Of a stretch of 64,000 nucleotides of DNA, positions 35,730-46,918 are shown in pieces; position 1 is the stretch's first letter, and each line of letters begins with the position of its first letter. The DNA is taken from the NCBI GenBank assembly GCA_008477525.1, contig SPDT01000001.1:3596001-3660000 (forward strand). The letters are read 5' to 3'. The notes beneath the pieces are model-generated. The model made no database searches. It was not told the origin of the DNA and saw only the letters and a program-made list of their open reading frames with translations. Source of the stretch: Hypomyces perniciosus. Taxonomy: Eukaryota; Ascomycota; Sordariomycetes; Hypocreales; Hypocreaceae. Both the position numbers and the translations under genes were made by a program.

Positions 35730-36854
35730 TCAGGAACACGCAATCGAATCCTCGGCCTTGTATCGCGTAGGCTGCTGCTGGGTCTCCTCAACGTCCATCT
35801 TCCGCTTCTCCACTCTTTCGTGATTGTAATAGGTTCCTGACAGCAGAAGCGGGAAAAGACGATCACGAAGCGTTTCGCACGGGTTAAAAGGAATAGTGGT
35901 TATCTGGATTTGGAAGGACGGCGGTATCGAAGGGCGGATAGAAGGATAGTCGAACTTGTCAAGGAGAGAGCAAGGGATGTTGGCTGAATAGAGGTCTATG
36001 GATTCCTTATCTTTAGACGAGCATAGAACCTTTGACTAGACACACATATCTTATTAGCAGGATGAGGGGTAGTGTTGATCAGAAGGTTTCATACTGGGTG
36101 TACAGTTATTCTAGCCTCTTCGTCAGGTCTAAGTTCTTGTATAGCTATCCTCTGTCGCTGTGCGACGGCGATCAGGAGTGCCACGATGTATGGGTCATGG
36201 AGCGGTTCGGGTGGGATAAGGCTCCTCTTCTTGATACCGAGAATGGTTGCGACAGGAGAACTATACCGTTTGCTGAAGCAAAATCCCATATACATCCTTT
36301 CGCGCATGGAAGCTATATGCTCACGATCAATATGAGCCATGAGGACACGCCCAGGATGTCTAGACGCGAGAGATTCGTTTGAAGGTTCGTTTCCAATGAA
36401 GTAATAGATGCATGGGAGTTTTTTTTTTAAGGAACGATGATTGAGAAAGAAGGAGAGCCCATCATTTCTGTAGCATGATTAGACTGTGTGATCTAAGGGG
36501 GGCAAAAGAAGGCGCAGACCTGGAGGTCAAGGGACATTCGGGAGCTGTGAGAAACGACTCAATAAAGTCCTCTCGTGAACCATACTGATAGCTGAAGCGA
36601 AAATACCGGCGCATATGCACTAGGCCGGCACGTTCACCGGTATAATTCGATTCCGAGGTTGTTGTTGGTGCAGGAGAAGGGCCGGTGAAGGAGCACTGTA
36701 ACAGTTCAACCTGTCGACCCGTCCAGTGTAGAGGCTCAACCATCAACCGTTCTCTGCAATAACGGCGGACAATCTCATGGATCGACAAAGCCGCATCGGG
36801 TAATGATGATAATTCGGAGTCTGAAACAGGTTTCCGTGTTGATGATACCTCCAT
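35730..36854 (-). CDS. uncharacterised fungal protein, three exons
   Basis: Exons 36520-36854, 36104-36467 and 35730-36029 join in phase to give 332 residues. The N-terminus MEVSSTRKPVSDSELSSLPD leads to IHEIVRRYCRERLMVEPLHW. Exon 2 begins NDGLSFFLNHRSLKKKLPCI, then GRVLMAHIDREHIASMRERM, YMGFCFSKRYSSPVATILGI and PYIVALLIAVAQRQR. Exon 3 reads LCSSKDKESIDLYSANIPCS and LLDKFDYPSI, then ETLRDRLFPLLL. I associate this order of blocks with hypothetical proteins widespread in Aspergillus and relatives; no enzyme motif is evident. Exon 2 contains an A10 run (36419-36428 on the plus strand as T) that is in frame as written. Confidence 0.72.
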
Positions 36855-37512
36855 GGCAGATGGGAATGTGTAGTCGTGAAAGTGGTGAAAGTGGTGTAGG
36901 AAGTACGGAGAAAGGGATGTAGATTCACGGCCTCTGATAGTAGTAGTGGTACGGAGCAGTGCCTAGGTAGGTAGGTAGTATGATGTAATAAATGCACAAA
37001 GGAATTTATTAATTGATGGAACCGCGACGAGACGCGACTTGATTGCGCTCGGATTAAGTATCAGCCGTAAGCTCTGTTGGTAATCTTCGAATCTTCGTGC
37101 TTCGTACGTTATTGAATAATCAGTCGGTCTTACATAGGGAGATGGGTACGAAGTACAGAAGCATAATTACTTAACCGGATATTCAACAAAGTTCCGAACA
37201 TGGCAATTATAACCCAACCGCAGGCGTGTTTATTTTTACACCGCTTTGTCTCTCTTATTACTATGCCAAATGAGTGTGCTGTCTCATTCAAATCCCATAA
37301 AACCGTTTCCCATGATGCCCATTCTATGAAGTAAAATACCCTACACTACCTCGATAATACCGAGTGTTGAGTACAGTACACATGCAGAAATCAAGTCCAA
37401 CAAACCCCTATGTACACCCTTTCCCCATCCCGGGTAGCTACCGTGCTGTGCTGGTGCCCTTTCATTCAAAGGCCATTGTCGTAATGGCCATGCTCCCCCA
37501 TATGGGAACCCT
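36855..37512. other. intergenic region
   Basis: Between the uncharacterised gene's start and the 3' end of eglC. It contains GTACGAAGTAC-type motifs near 37146 and no gene. Confidence 0.55.
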
Positions 37513-38799
37513 TTACAGGGCAACCACAGCTAAGACGAGAGCAACCGCAGCAGCGCCGAAGGAGTTCAGCTTGTTACCGCTGCTACCAGGAACAGAAGTA
37601 GGCGAAGAGCCACCAGAGCCAGAGCCAGGGTTGGAGCCAGGGGAAGTAGGAGAGGCACCGGAGCCGGAAGTATTAGGGACAGTACCGTTAGTAGAGGGGA
37701 AAGGAGCAGTAGCCAGAGTCGTAGGCTGAGTGGAGGAGTCGCCATTGTCAGCACCAGAGGTTGTGGCGGGGGCACCGGTCGTCGCAGATCCAGAGCCGGA
37801 AGCAGAGCTAGTGGGCTTTCCAGAGGCAGAGGAAGAAGAAGTGGGCTTGACATTCTTGCAGGAGAGGTCGTACAGAGGCTTCGTAGTCAACTGAGAGCCA
37901 ATGACGCCAAAGCTAGGGTTGGGAGTGGCGGGAGCAGCGTCCTGCATAGTATACCACCAGACGTTGACCTTGCCAAAGTTGGGGCAGCCAACCTGCTGCC
38001 AGTACGACTGGGCATTATCCGTAGAAGCAATGGCCTGGCCGGAAGTCTTGCCACTAACAGGCCAGCCGGTTTCTGTAATCCAGATATCCTTGCCACCACT
38101 GACACCCTGAATTGTCTTCAGAGCATCCTCATACAGTTTCTTGCCGTTCTCAATAGCATTCGGCTTGGTGTCCTCGAAATAAGGATAGGTGTCCATGCCA
38201 ATCCAGTCGCACTCCTCGATCAAGGGCTTGTTGGAGTCCACGATGTAGGCGTTCCAGGTGTCGACGTGGCCGATGGGAACGTTTTTCAAGCAAGAGCTCT
38301 TGATGGTGTCTCGGACCTGCTTGATATAGCTGACAAGAGTCCCAGGCTGAGCACCAGGGCCAGCGTTGGACTGTTGGCCGATGGGAGTGATGCGGTACAG
38401 ATCCTCACTGCCGACGGAGATACCGGCAACGAGACCATCGAGCTTGCCACAGTACTGGTCAATGGTCTTCTTCAGTGCAGCAATCTCGTTGTCGAAAGCA
38501 TCCCCACCAGCCGAGGCCCAGAGACCGAGGAGAAGGCTGGTCTTGGTACTTATGGCAGCAGGAATGGCAGAGATGGGGTCGTTGGCAGTTCCACCTTGCA
38601 CCATGGTGTAGAGACGGGCGCTGGTGAAGGCGCCGTCGGTACCCTCAAGGCCAGCAGCCGTCTTGAACTCGGCTTCGAAGTCGGACTGGGCCTTCGGTCG
38701 GCCATCAGTGAAGGTTGAGCCGTAGTTGAAGCCCTGGTAGGCAGCGTTGACCGCGGTGATGGCCGTGGCCAGAGCGAGGAGGGTTGACGATGAAGGCAT
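37513..38799 (-). CDS. eglC: GPI-anchored endo-1,3-beta-glucanase, GH17
   Basis: Cell-wall glucan endo-1,3-beta-glucosidase of glycoside hydrolase family 17. Single exon, 428 residues. The signal peptide MPSSSTLLALATAITAVNA is followed by AYQGFNYGSTFTDGRPK. Catalytic features are GISVGSEDLYR, whose Glu is the likely acid/base, and DIWITETGWPVSG, whose Glu is the nucleophile. A Ser/Thr/Gly/Pro-rich stalk of about 110 residues follows, and the C-terminus SSGNKLNSFGAAAVALVLA is a GPI-attachment signal. The protein should therefore be tethered to membrane or wall and remodel beta-1,3-glucan. Length and architecture match fungal EglC. Confidence 0.95.
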   Translation of the reverse strand: MPSSSTLLALATAITAVNAAYQGFNYGSTFTDGRPKAQSDFEAEFKTAAGLEGTDGAFTSARLYTMVQGGTANDPISAIPAAISTKTSLLLGLWASAGGDAFDNEIAALKKTIDQYCGKLDGLVAGISVGSEDLYRITPIGQQSNAGPGAQPGTLVSYIKQVRDTIKSSCLKNVPIGHVDTWNAYIVDSNKPLIEECDWIGMDTYPYFEDTKPNAIENGKKLYEDALKTIQGVSGGKDIWITETGWPVSGKTSGQAIASTDNAQSYWQQVGCPNFGKVNVWWYTMQDAAPATPNPSFGVIGSQLTTKPLYDLSCKNVKPTSSSSASGKPTSSASGSGSATTGAPATTSGADNGDSSTQPTTLATAPFPSTNGTVPNTSGSGASPTSPGSNPGSGSGGSSPTSVPGSSGNKLNSFGAAAVALVLAVVAL

Positions 38800-39445
38800 C
38801 GTGACTCGTATGAATTATATAGTACTAGGGATGATTTTCCAACAGAGGATTCGGGTAGCCGTTGTTAGAGGTGAATTAGATATATATGTACGGAGTGAGT
38901 GAGCCAAGCAAAGCACAGCCAAGCAAAGCAGAGCGAATGTGAGTCCAAGTAAGGATGATGCGATGTTACAGGGCAAAAAGCGAGAGACGAGGTCGAACCA
39001 CAAAGGATAAGACCGAAGAGTTTTGTATGCAAGAGGATACGAATGGAGGAGAAAGGGAAGAGGAGAAAGGGAAGAGGAGAGAGGAAGAGGAGAAGCCAAG
39101 ATATACATGTGCATGAAGACGCAGAAGGAAGAGGAGAAGAAGCAAGGCACCGCACAGACTGCAGGGGGTGCGACACGAACCAGACCAGACCAGACCAGAA
39201 CAGGACAGAAACAGACCAGAATCTGATTCCTATGTAATTCCTGCCGACTTGGCCGACTTTCCCGCAGGCCTTGGGCTTGGCCTTGAATCGGAGTTCCACT
39301 CTTTTGATGGGGCTCTGGGGTGTCAATTGGGGTCATCTTTGGATTGGGTTTCTTTGCCACCAATGGAAGATGCCTTTGGTGTCTTGCTACGGAGTACGGA
39401 GTACGAGTACAGAGTAGGTACATTCAGCATCTTTTTTCCTCTCAG

Positions 39446-39468
39446 CATTCCCATTCCCATTCCCATTA
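39446..39468. repeat. (CCCATT) hexamer run
   Basis: About four CATTCC units in a row, non-coding. The fungal telomere unit is TTAGGG/CCCTAA, so this is not telomeric. Confidence 0.8.
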
Positions 39469-39555
39469 TCAGGTCCGTTTAAAACACTCACTCTGACAGA
39501 GTGTACGGAGTACGGAGGAGTAACAAATAGCTGTAACGTTACGAGCACAACCTCT

Positions 39556-39597
39556 ACACGTAGTCGCACAAGTCATACACGTAGTCGCACAAGTCAT
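39556..39597. repeat. 21-bp tandem duplication
   Basis: ACACGTAGTCGCACAAGTCA(T) occurs twice in direct succession (39556-39576 and 39577-39597) with no mismatch. Confidence 0.93.
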
Positions 39598-40841
39598 CCA
39601 CGTCAGCTGTCGTCTCGCCTCCTACTCGTAGTGCCCCTGAAAATCGAAGCATCCACAAGCGCCACACTCTAATGATTCGTTCCCAGTGAACCAGCCAGGC
39701 GCTCTCTCGACATAAAGGCGTTTGAGGCGCTGCTGCTACCATTCTCTTTTTGTTTTTCTCCCTCTTCCTCTTCATTCTTTTTTCGTGTCTCCACTCACCA
39801 CTCCACACAAATGCCTTATTGAACCAGGGCTCGAGAAAGAGAGGGGTTGACCTCGTGTTCACAGCGGTATCCCTGCCTTGTCCGTATCAAGGCTTTTGCC
39901 ATATTACATACTCGTACGAGTCCAGAGAACGGAGTGGGCCTTTTCAGCAATATCGGAAACTCTCATGAATCATGCATAAATAACAACAGTATGTTTCCCA
40001 TCCCAACTGAACAAACACATGCCAGCACGGCATTTCCTCTCTGCTGTGCGTCTAAGATATGTCTACCAAACAGTGCCAGTCTGCCATCAACAACAATGTG
40101 CGCAATCGGAATGCGTAGGCCCACAGACTTGCGTCAGCTCGTACTTCGTACAGAGTATTATGTAGTACTCCGTACCTGCATCTGTCTGCATTCTGCTGCA
40201 TGTTGGGCATCTCCGTTCTCCCCGTCTTGTATTACGAGAACAATTCCACACGTGATGATGCCTTTGGACTACTTCGTATAAAGTAGTACTACTACTCCGT
40301 ACTATTATGTCTCCCTACCCAATACGGAGGACGACCACCCATGGCGATGCTGTTGCTATTATTATACTCGCGCTAGCATCGTGGCTGAGATCGGGGATCG
40401 CCAACTCCCAAAACGGTGGGCATACAATATTATCTACTCGTACTTCGTACCTACACTATTGAACAGGGTACCTAGTATTTACGAGTACGAGTAGTAGTAC
40501 TCGTATCACAACTCCTAACTCCTGAGGCAATCAAACCATCGTCAATTCTAGATCATCAACCTGTCCGACCGGCTGTCCTTCCGATATGCCACTGACTGAA
40601 CCTTTAAACTCCGTGGCGAGCAAAACTGTCTCACCCAATTCCCCGAGCCTGGTGTTACACTCAAACCGTGCTCACAAACCATGCCAACGCACATACCTAG
40701 CCGGAGGTCGCTTCCAGAACATAGCTATGAAACGAGGGGCTGGCTGCTTTCCAATTTCCTCGCCAAACCAAAACAAAACAAAGCAAAGCAAAGCAAAAAG
40801 ACTCTCATTTCCACCCAGGAATGGCAGTACAAGCCCTGATT

Positions 40842-43800
40842 TTAGTTGTTTACAAACCCCCGGATTCCTCTCAGTCCCGTAGACTTCTTCTCCTTCTTGG
40901 GTTTGCCCGTGGACCCCGTCTCGTCTTTTTGCCTGTCCTTGCTTTCCCGGCGAATCCTGTTCTGGAGACCGCCTACCAACATGTTAGCAACATCATTCAG
41001 AACCACAATGAGGATCCATCTTACTGCCGAAGTACCGCTGGTCGGGACTCATGGATAGAGCCACCGACTCTGCACCATCGGCCCCCGTAGAACTCGTCGG
41101 TTGTAGTGGCTGCAATACCGCAGATGTGGGAGTTGCCGGGTTGGAGCCCAGCGGAGGCGTCATGTTGTACGCTGTGCTCTCGTGTAGCTCTGTATTGGAT
41201 AGCAGACGATGAGGCCTTGGCCTACTCATTGCTGGACTGGCCGATATGGCAACATAGTCCCCTTCCGCTTCAAGCCCACTCGACTGCCCCAGCGGCGTTT
41301 CGGACCTCATGTCCAGCAAGGACGATTGCAGAACCGTGTGCTTGCGCATTAGTAGGTTGTACTGTCTTTGTAGCTCTGCCTGTTTCGCTCTGCTTGCCGC
41401 GAGGGCATTTTCAACAGCAACACTCATGCTCGATCCGGGTCGGTCTCTTTCTTCCTGAACCTCTGAGAGCTGTGCCTGGAGCGCTGCTACCTGAGACTGG
41501 AAGAGCTTCTTCGTTCGTTGTACTTCTGCCTCTGCTGCGGTCAATTTCATCTTTAACGCCTCCACTTGGTTTTGAGCATCAACTGCTGAGTTGTCGGCTG
41601 TCTGTCGTTCCACCTCTCTTGCTTGGTAATCTCGCTCTGAGAGAGTCAGCCGCTCGACCTCTGCCTTGAGTCGGTCAATCTCTGCACCGTGAATCTCTAT
41701 TGACTGCATATTCTGTCGAGCATTGAGCTCCTTGACTTCAGCATCGCAGACGAGATTCCGCAGCTTTTCGCATTCTCTCTTGGACTCCTCGAGCTCCTTG
41801 CGGACCGACTCAAACTCTGTGTGTGTCTTCTTCGACTCCTCGCGCAAGTTCTTCAGCTTGTTGGCAAGGTCAGCTTCCCATTTCTTGGCCATGGCACGAC
41901 TCTTCTCCGACTCCTTCCGGACCTGCACTTCGGCCATCTTAGCCTCTTCGTACCGGCTCTTCAGGTTACGGTTCATCAGGATCAAGTTCTGTGTTTCGGC
42001 CTCCGTTGCAGCCTCCACCATTTGTCTCCTCCTCAGCTCACCGATATGTGCCATGTGCTGTTGCTTCAGATATCTCTCAAAGCTGAGGTCATTTTGGAGA
42101 AGCAGAATCTGCCGCTGGAGGTGAGCAACCTGCACTTGCGTGCTTCCCTCTACCGTAGACACTGGCGAATGAGTTTGCGGCGGCAGAGATATTGTTGTTG
42201 CTGGCCGATCCATTACAGACTCTTGATGGCTTAGAGCAAGAGACGGTACACTATCATTTGCGAGGGATTGGTGTAGGCTGCTCTTTATAACCTTGTTTGA
42301 CTTGATCAGATCTTGCAATTGTGTATGAGAAGCTGACTGAGGGAGGTAAGGGGCCAATGTTGGACTTTCGCCCGCAAACTCCCTAAATCGTCCTTCCCCC
42401 GAATCTCTGTTCGAGGGATGACTTGACTGCGAGCCGCGCCGAAGCAGTGTTGACGGCGCTCGATCACTGGAGATGGAGTCGGTGCTGGACAAGTGAGCAT
42501 TGCTCCAGGCATTGACCTTGGTGACTGAGCTGCTCAACAGACCCGGATCCACCTTGACCCTGCTCAACTCTTCATTGATTGCTGGCGCTGAAACTCCAGA
42601 AATTTGTGGTAGGTCCTGATCAATAAACTGCTGCGACTCGGGTGCTAGATAGAGCGCCATGCACTCGGCCACAACTTCCGCGGCTTCACTCTTTATCCAG
42701 CGTCCAAAATCTGTCTTCTCCGTTTCGATCGTGAGAGTATAAAAGTTGGGGTGAAGCACATGATATCGCCTGAACCGTTCCGATTGATGCCTGATCTCCG
42801 TGGGCTGCACTTCGATCTCGTCTGCGTTGGACACGTTGGCGTGTCGCATGTATCGCTGTGGCTTGCGAATATAGTCCATAAAGTTGATAGGGTAAAGGCC
42901 ATAGAGAATAGTGTAATAGTTGGCCAAGTGCGTGATGTCTACGTCCTCAACTTCCGGATCATGCACGCAAACCTCCCAGCGGCTGGTTTGGTCTGAGTCA
43001 TGCGAGGAGGAGTGTTCCATCGTCTCTGATCTCTCTGTTTCCCAGAAGAGCAGCCTAGCGTAAATGTTGAACAAGGTCGGCAGATGCGGCACAAGAGAGC
43101 TTGGCATGTGAGGTAATAGCATGATCACCGCAGTCAACGCTGCTGAGATGACCGTAGTAGATGTATCTTGTTGAAGGCACGTTAAGAGATTGGCGAATAA
43201 TGGGGTCTGTGTGATTTGGTGCAAATGGGGCGGTTGAGTCTGAAGATAATCACAGAAAAAGCTCAGCGCTCCCTTTCTGTACTGCTTTTTGACAAAGTAG
43301 TTATCCAATGTGGTGAAGAATTCCTGGGAATGGGTTAGCTATGCCTATGAAGGGGCCAGAGGATCGGAGGTAGGTTACGCACCTTTGGTCTCTTTTTTCC
43401 AAAGTGTCCCAATGCATCTCGAAGCATCCTCTCATTGTGTTCAGCTGATAGATTACCATCGAAGTAGGCTGGAAAGTATCTGTCCATCCATATCGAGAAT
43501 AGTCGATCGATGATAGGGTTGGAGGCGGCATCGGCAGAGACGTCGTGATATTCGTCGGCAAGCGTAACAGTATCCATGAGGGCTGCAATTGTCTCGTTCA
43601 CACCGTTTTTATCATGTCTGGCTTTATCGAGCAGGCCTTTGCAGGCGTCGAACCAGACCAGTACTCGTTCGGGGGTCTGGAGCACGGGAAGAAGTCGGCG
43701 CAAGACGCCTATCCAGGCCCCAGACGTGGCTGGATTGTTGCGGACATATTTATCGAAGATGAGCAGCAGCTCCTCTTGCAGCCGATCTGACGCAGCATCG

Positions 43801-44029
43801 TCATACTTTTGATGTCTCCGCAGGTAGGCGGCAATGGTCTCGATAAGATCATCGGGCAGGGGTACGGTCGGCTCGACAATGAAGTCCTTGATTGCCTTGG
43901 ACAGCTCCTTTAGCGAACTACCGAGTAGTGGGTCAGCCAATACTAGATCGGAGATGCAGTGGCCCCGCGCGGAGTGCAGCAGAAGGGCGTTGGGAGGGAG
44001 GAGATGACTGACGTTGTCGTAGATGCCAT
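40842..44029 (-). CDS. tsc1: hamartin (tuberous sclerosis 1 homologue)
   Basis: Tsc1 pairs with Tsc2 (tuberin) in the GTPase-activating complex for Rheb that restrains TORC1. Four exons, 44013-44029, 43383-43917, 41025-43323 and 40842-40972, sum to 993 residues in frame. The first exon is 17 nt; the join gives MASTTTSLKELSKAIKDF. The N-terminal helical core includes RRLLPVLQTPERVLVWFDAC and NYFVKKQYRKGALSFFCDYL, followed by NYYTILYGLYPINFMDYIRK, a hallmark of hamartin. A long coiled coil follows (about residues 560-800, with LQRQILLLQNDLSFERYLKQ). The basic C-terminus ends GLRGIRGFVNN. A start further upstream in the same frame has no ATG, so the micro-exon is needed. Confidence 0.93.
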
Positions 44030-44989
44030 GTTTCAGGCAGTGCGGGAGGCCCCAGACGAGCCCGCCGCAAGGAGTTTGATGGTTCAACGCTGTCGGGAAG
44101 CTTCTCGTCTGTCTTGTGCAACACAGAAGGATATGCAGAGTGGTGACGCTATGCCACAGGGTCTTGTTGTGTCGCCAGATGCAGATCAGGCTAAGAAGCT
44201 CCAGAGGTTGAGCTGTGAGCAAATGCGGGTTTTGCACAATGCTGGGCCTAGACTGGCCAATGTGAAAAAAAGTTGTGGGTACTTTCAACTGCACCCCGCA
44301 CTGGGCGACGGAGCAAGTCTCCGGTACGACCGGCTCTGGCTCTGGACCCGCTGAGACCCGCGTAAGCCCTCAAGTCTCCCCTATTACCCCGCAATCCAAC
44401 CCGCCCGCATGACCCCACAGAAGGCCGGCTCCGGCTCTAGCGCTCTGTTTACAGGGCTCTCAGAAGCCTAGCTGGAGCCTTGATCGTCTGATGAGCTCCG
44501 CAATGTGGTACGTCGACCGACACGAACGTCGCAGTCAGTTTGCATGTACTCTGTACTCTGTTCGCTGTACTCTGTACTTCGTACCTCGTACACCTTGTAC
44601 ACCTGGCTGCTCGTATGGATGTATGTGTGTACATGACATGTATCAAGCCACAAAGACAATGCCGACGGCCAGCTTCCATGTTTACTGGGCAACTGGGGTT
44701 CAGGCCTGTCCTTGATGCCCTGAAGCCCTCAGGCATAGACCCCAATTGATCAGTCGTCGCGTGATCCCCTCCATTTCCCCTCCTCTCTCCTCTTCTCTCT
44801 TGTCCTCCTCTCTTCCCCTCTTATATACAAAGCTGTCCCCTCCTCACTTTCTTCCTCAAACTCAATTCCAATTCTCCTCCATTCTGATACCCAGACCCCA
44901 ATTCCCCAGAGCCCAAGACGTCCTGATCACACCACTGTCTCTGGCCAATCCACAAACCTCCCCTCTATACGCACCTCTCGTCATTCATC
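44030..44989. promoter_or_regulatory. divergent promoter region, tsc1 and DJ-1-like gene
   Basis: About 960 bp. It holds GTACTCTGTACTTCGTAC-type motifs near 44555-44595 and a long pyrimidine tract (44765-44820, mostly CCTCTC) about 170-225 bp before the downstream start. Such CT tracts often mark promoters of well-expressed fungal genes. Confidence 0.55.
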
Positions 44990-45992
44990 ATGGCCGCCAA
45001 CAAGACATCCGCCATTGCGGACCAGGAGCCCATTGACGTCCTCTTTGCTCTGCACCCCAAGTTTGACATGCTCGACTTTGCGGGCCCATTGGAGGTTTTT
45101 ACCAAGGCTGCACACGACTTCAGCGATGATTGTGAGTGGCGCTGGTGCCCAACCTCGAATGCCTCCTCCCATACTGACGTACTTCCCCGCACCAAACAGC
45201 TACCAAAGCCTTTGAAGTGACCCTTGCAGGCTCTGAGCCCCAGGTCCTTTCTTTACAGGGTCCCATTATCGGCTCCCAAATCACCTTCAGGGAAGCCCAC
45301 GAACGTCTGGAGGACTTCGACGTCCTCGTGATCCTTGGCGGAAACGTTGAGGAGATCATTGACAAGGAACACGAGCCTCTCGGTCTCATCACCGATTTCT
45401 CTGAGCTTCAGAAGAAGGACCCCGCCAGGGAGCGCACCGTCCTGTCCATCTCCACTGGCTCGCTTCTCCTTGCCAAGGAGGGTATTCTCTCCGGTCTGTC
45501 TGCCACAACCCATGGAGACTTCATGACCAAGTTTGAGATCATCTGCAGCGAGGCTGCTACCCGATATCTGACTGAGCGAACCGATGTCATCGAGGATGCC
45601 AGATATGTGGTCAATAACCTGCGCTTTGACCTCGGTGACGAGGACGAGAACCCATACATGCGCCGCAAGTCCGATGCTGGACGACCCTCCCATGCCCGGT
45701 GAGTATCCATCTCCAAGGCTTACTTTGGATGAACATGGCTAACGATCAACGCTGCAGGAAGGGAAGTATGTCCTTCAAGGAATCCAACTCACGTCGCGAG
45801 TCAATTGCTCGCCGCGCCGCGATGCGCCTCGGTGGTCTTCGGGTCGTCACCGCGGGGGGAGCCGGCGCTGGCGTAGATGCAGCCTTGTATCTCGCCAGCG
45901 CTCTTGTGGATGATAAGTGTGCGGAGGAGGTTGCCAGGAGCCTTCAGTGGACCTGGAACAAGGGCGTCGTCGTCGATGGCCTCGACGTCTAA
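44990..45992 (+). CDS. DJ-1/PfpI-like protein lacking the nucleophile cysteine
   Basis: Class I glutamine amidotransferase-like (DJ-1/PfpI) fold. Exons 44990-45131, 45200-45698 and 45758-45992 give 291 residues. The N-terminus has PIDVLFALHPKFDMLDFAGP, then FDVLVILGGNVEEI. At the nucleophile elbow the sequence is VLSISTGSLLLAKEGILSGL; related proteins usually have Cys in that loop (VC-T-G), but here the codon is TCC (Ser, 45451-45453). The following ATTHGDF keeps the His position. The C-terminal block VVTAGGAGAGVDAALYLASA is conserved. An exon-3 insert (FKESNSRRESIARRAAMRLG) is basic and helical. The substrate is unknown; without Cys it may be a non-enzymatic sensor or scaffold. Confidence 0.85.
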
Positions 45993-46918
45993 GCCCATGC
46001 AAGCTCATGCTTGCCCATGCTTGACAGCGTGTTAGTGAATGCCAGCGAAAGCTTGGCCATGTAGGAAGTAAATTACGAACGGATCCGATATCCGACATGT
46101 TTGAATGAAGGGATTAGCTGTATAGTCAAATGAATGGAACGTTACTTTTTTGTTTGTTTAATTCGTCTATCTACGATCCAGCTCTCTTGCTCGTGATGTA
46201 GCCCTGATGCTGGTCCCATAATCGGCCAAATGGTAGTGACATTATTGAAGCTGACAAGAAGCTGTTCGATTTGGCCAGTGGGTGACAATAAAACGTGGAC
46301 CCAAAAGGCCACGCCCGCAAAACTAGTTCTCGGGGATTCAAGAATAGTCGGAGAAAAAAAAGAATATTAACCTAGCTTAGTTTCTTCATTTTTTTATCGA
46401 TTTTTTTATAGCATCCAGACCCTTCATCGAAATTATAGCGTTAAAAGCTGTTTGATCTGGATTGCTTGCAGCTGTGGATGCTTGCTAAGCTGAAAATGCA
46501 CTAGATCGTCGACTTACCTAATCAAGATCTGCTTCACCCGCAGCCGCAAAACCGGCAGCTGGCGCAGCTGGCCAGTCACAGTGCAGAAACAGGGGGTGAA
46601 CTTCAGAAGCATCTCATCCGGTGGGCTCCATTTCTTTCTTTACTGCTTCGCGACGCGACCCGCGGAGATTTTGTTGCTCCTTCACCAACCCACTTCCTTT
46701 ACGAAGCACAGCAAACAAAAGCCCTCCTTTGTCTCTACTCTCCTTGCGACAATAACATTTGCCATCGCCGCAAAACTGCATCTCCCCTTCGTTCTTCTTC
46801 TTATTCACTTGGCGCATTTTCATTAGCTAGCACGCATCTTCTCGAATTTCGCTTCGAAACAGTCGTTCATATCCTCTCCTCCCCCCCCCTCTTCTGGCCG
46901 CCCGTTCATGCAGACACC
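45993..46918. other. intergenic, promoter side of the Acinus-like gene
   Basis: About 925 bp, with T-rich and A-rich tracts near 46355-46410 and a C-run just before the downstream start (46882-46890). No gene is supported. Confidence 0.55.

Larger units (their letters stand above)
38800..40841. other. long repeat-rich intergenic stretch
   Basis: Two kilobases between the eglC start and the tsc1 stop. It is dense in simple repeats: AGAGGAGAAAGGGA-like purine runs (39045-39095), GACCA repeats (39180-39200), TACGGAGTAC clusters (39389-39412, 39501-39515, 40150-40175, 40290-40300), a CCCATT run (39446-39468) and a 21-bp duplication (39556-39597). No gene is supported. Confidence 0.6.

Noticed and set aside
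38815..39423. 202-codon minus-strand ORF upstream of eglC
   Set aside because: Composed of translated simple repeats with no recognisable fold; most likely the eglC promoter.
39446..39468. CCCATT run considered as an internal telomere-like repeat
   Set aside because: Fungal telomere units are TTAGGG/CCCTAA; this hexamer differs and is short.
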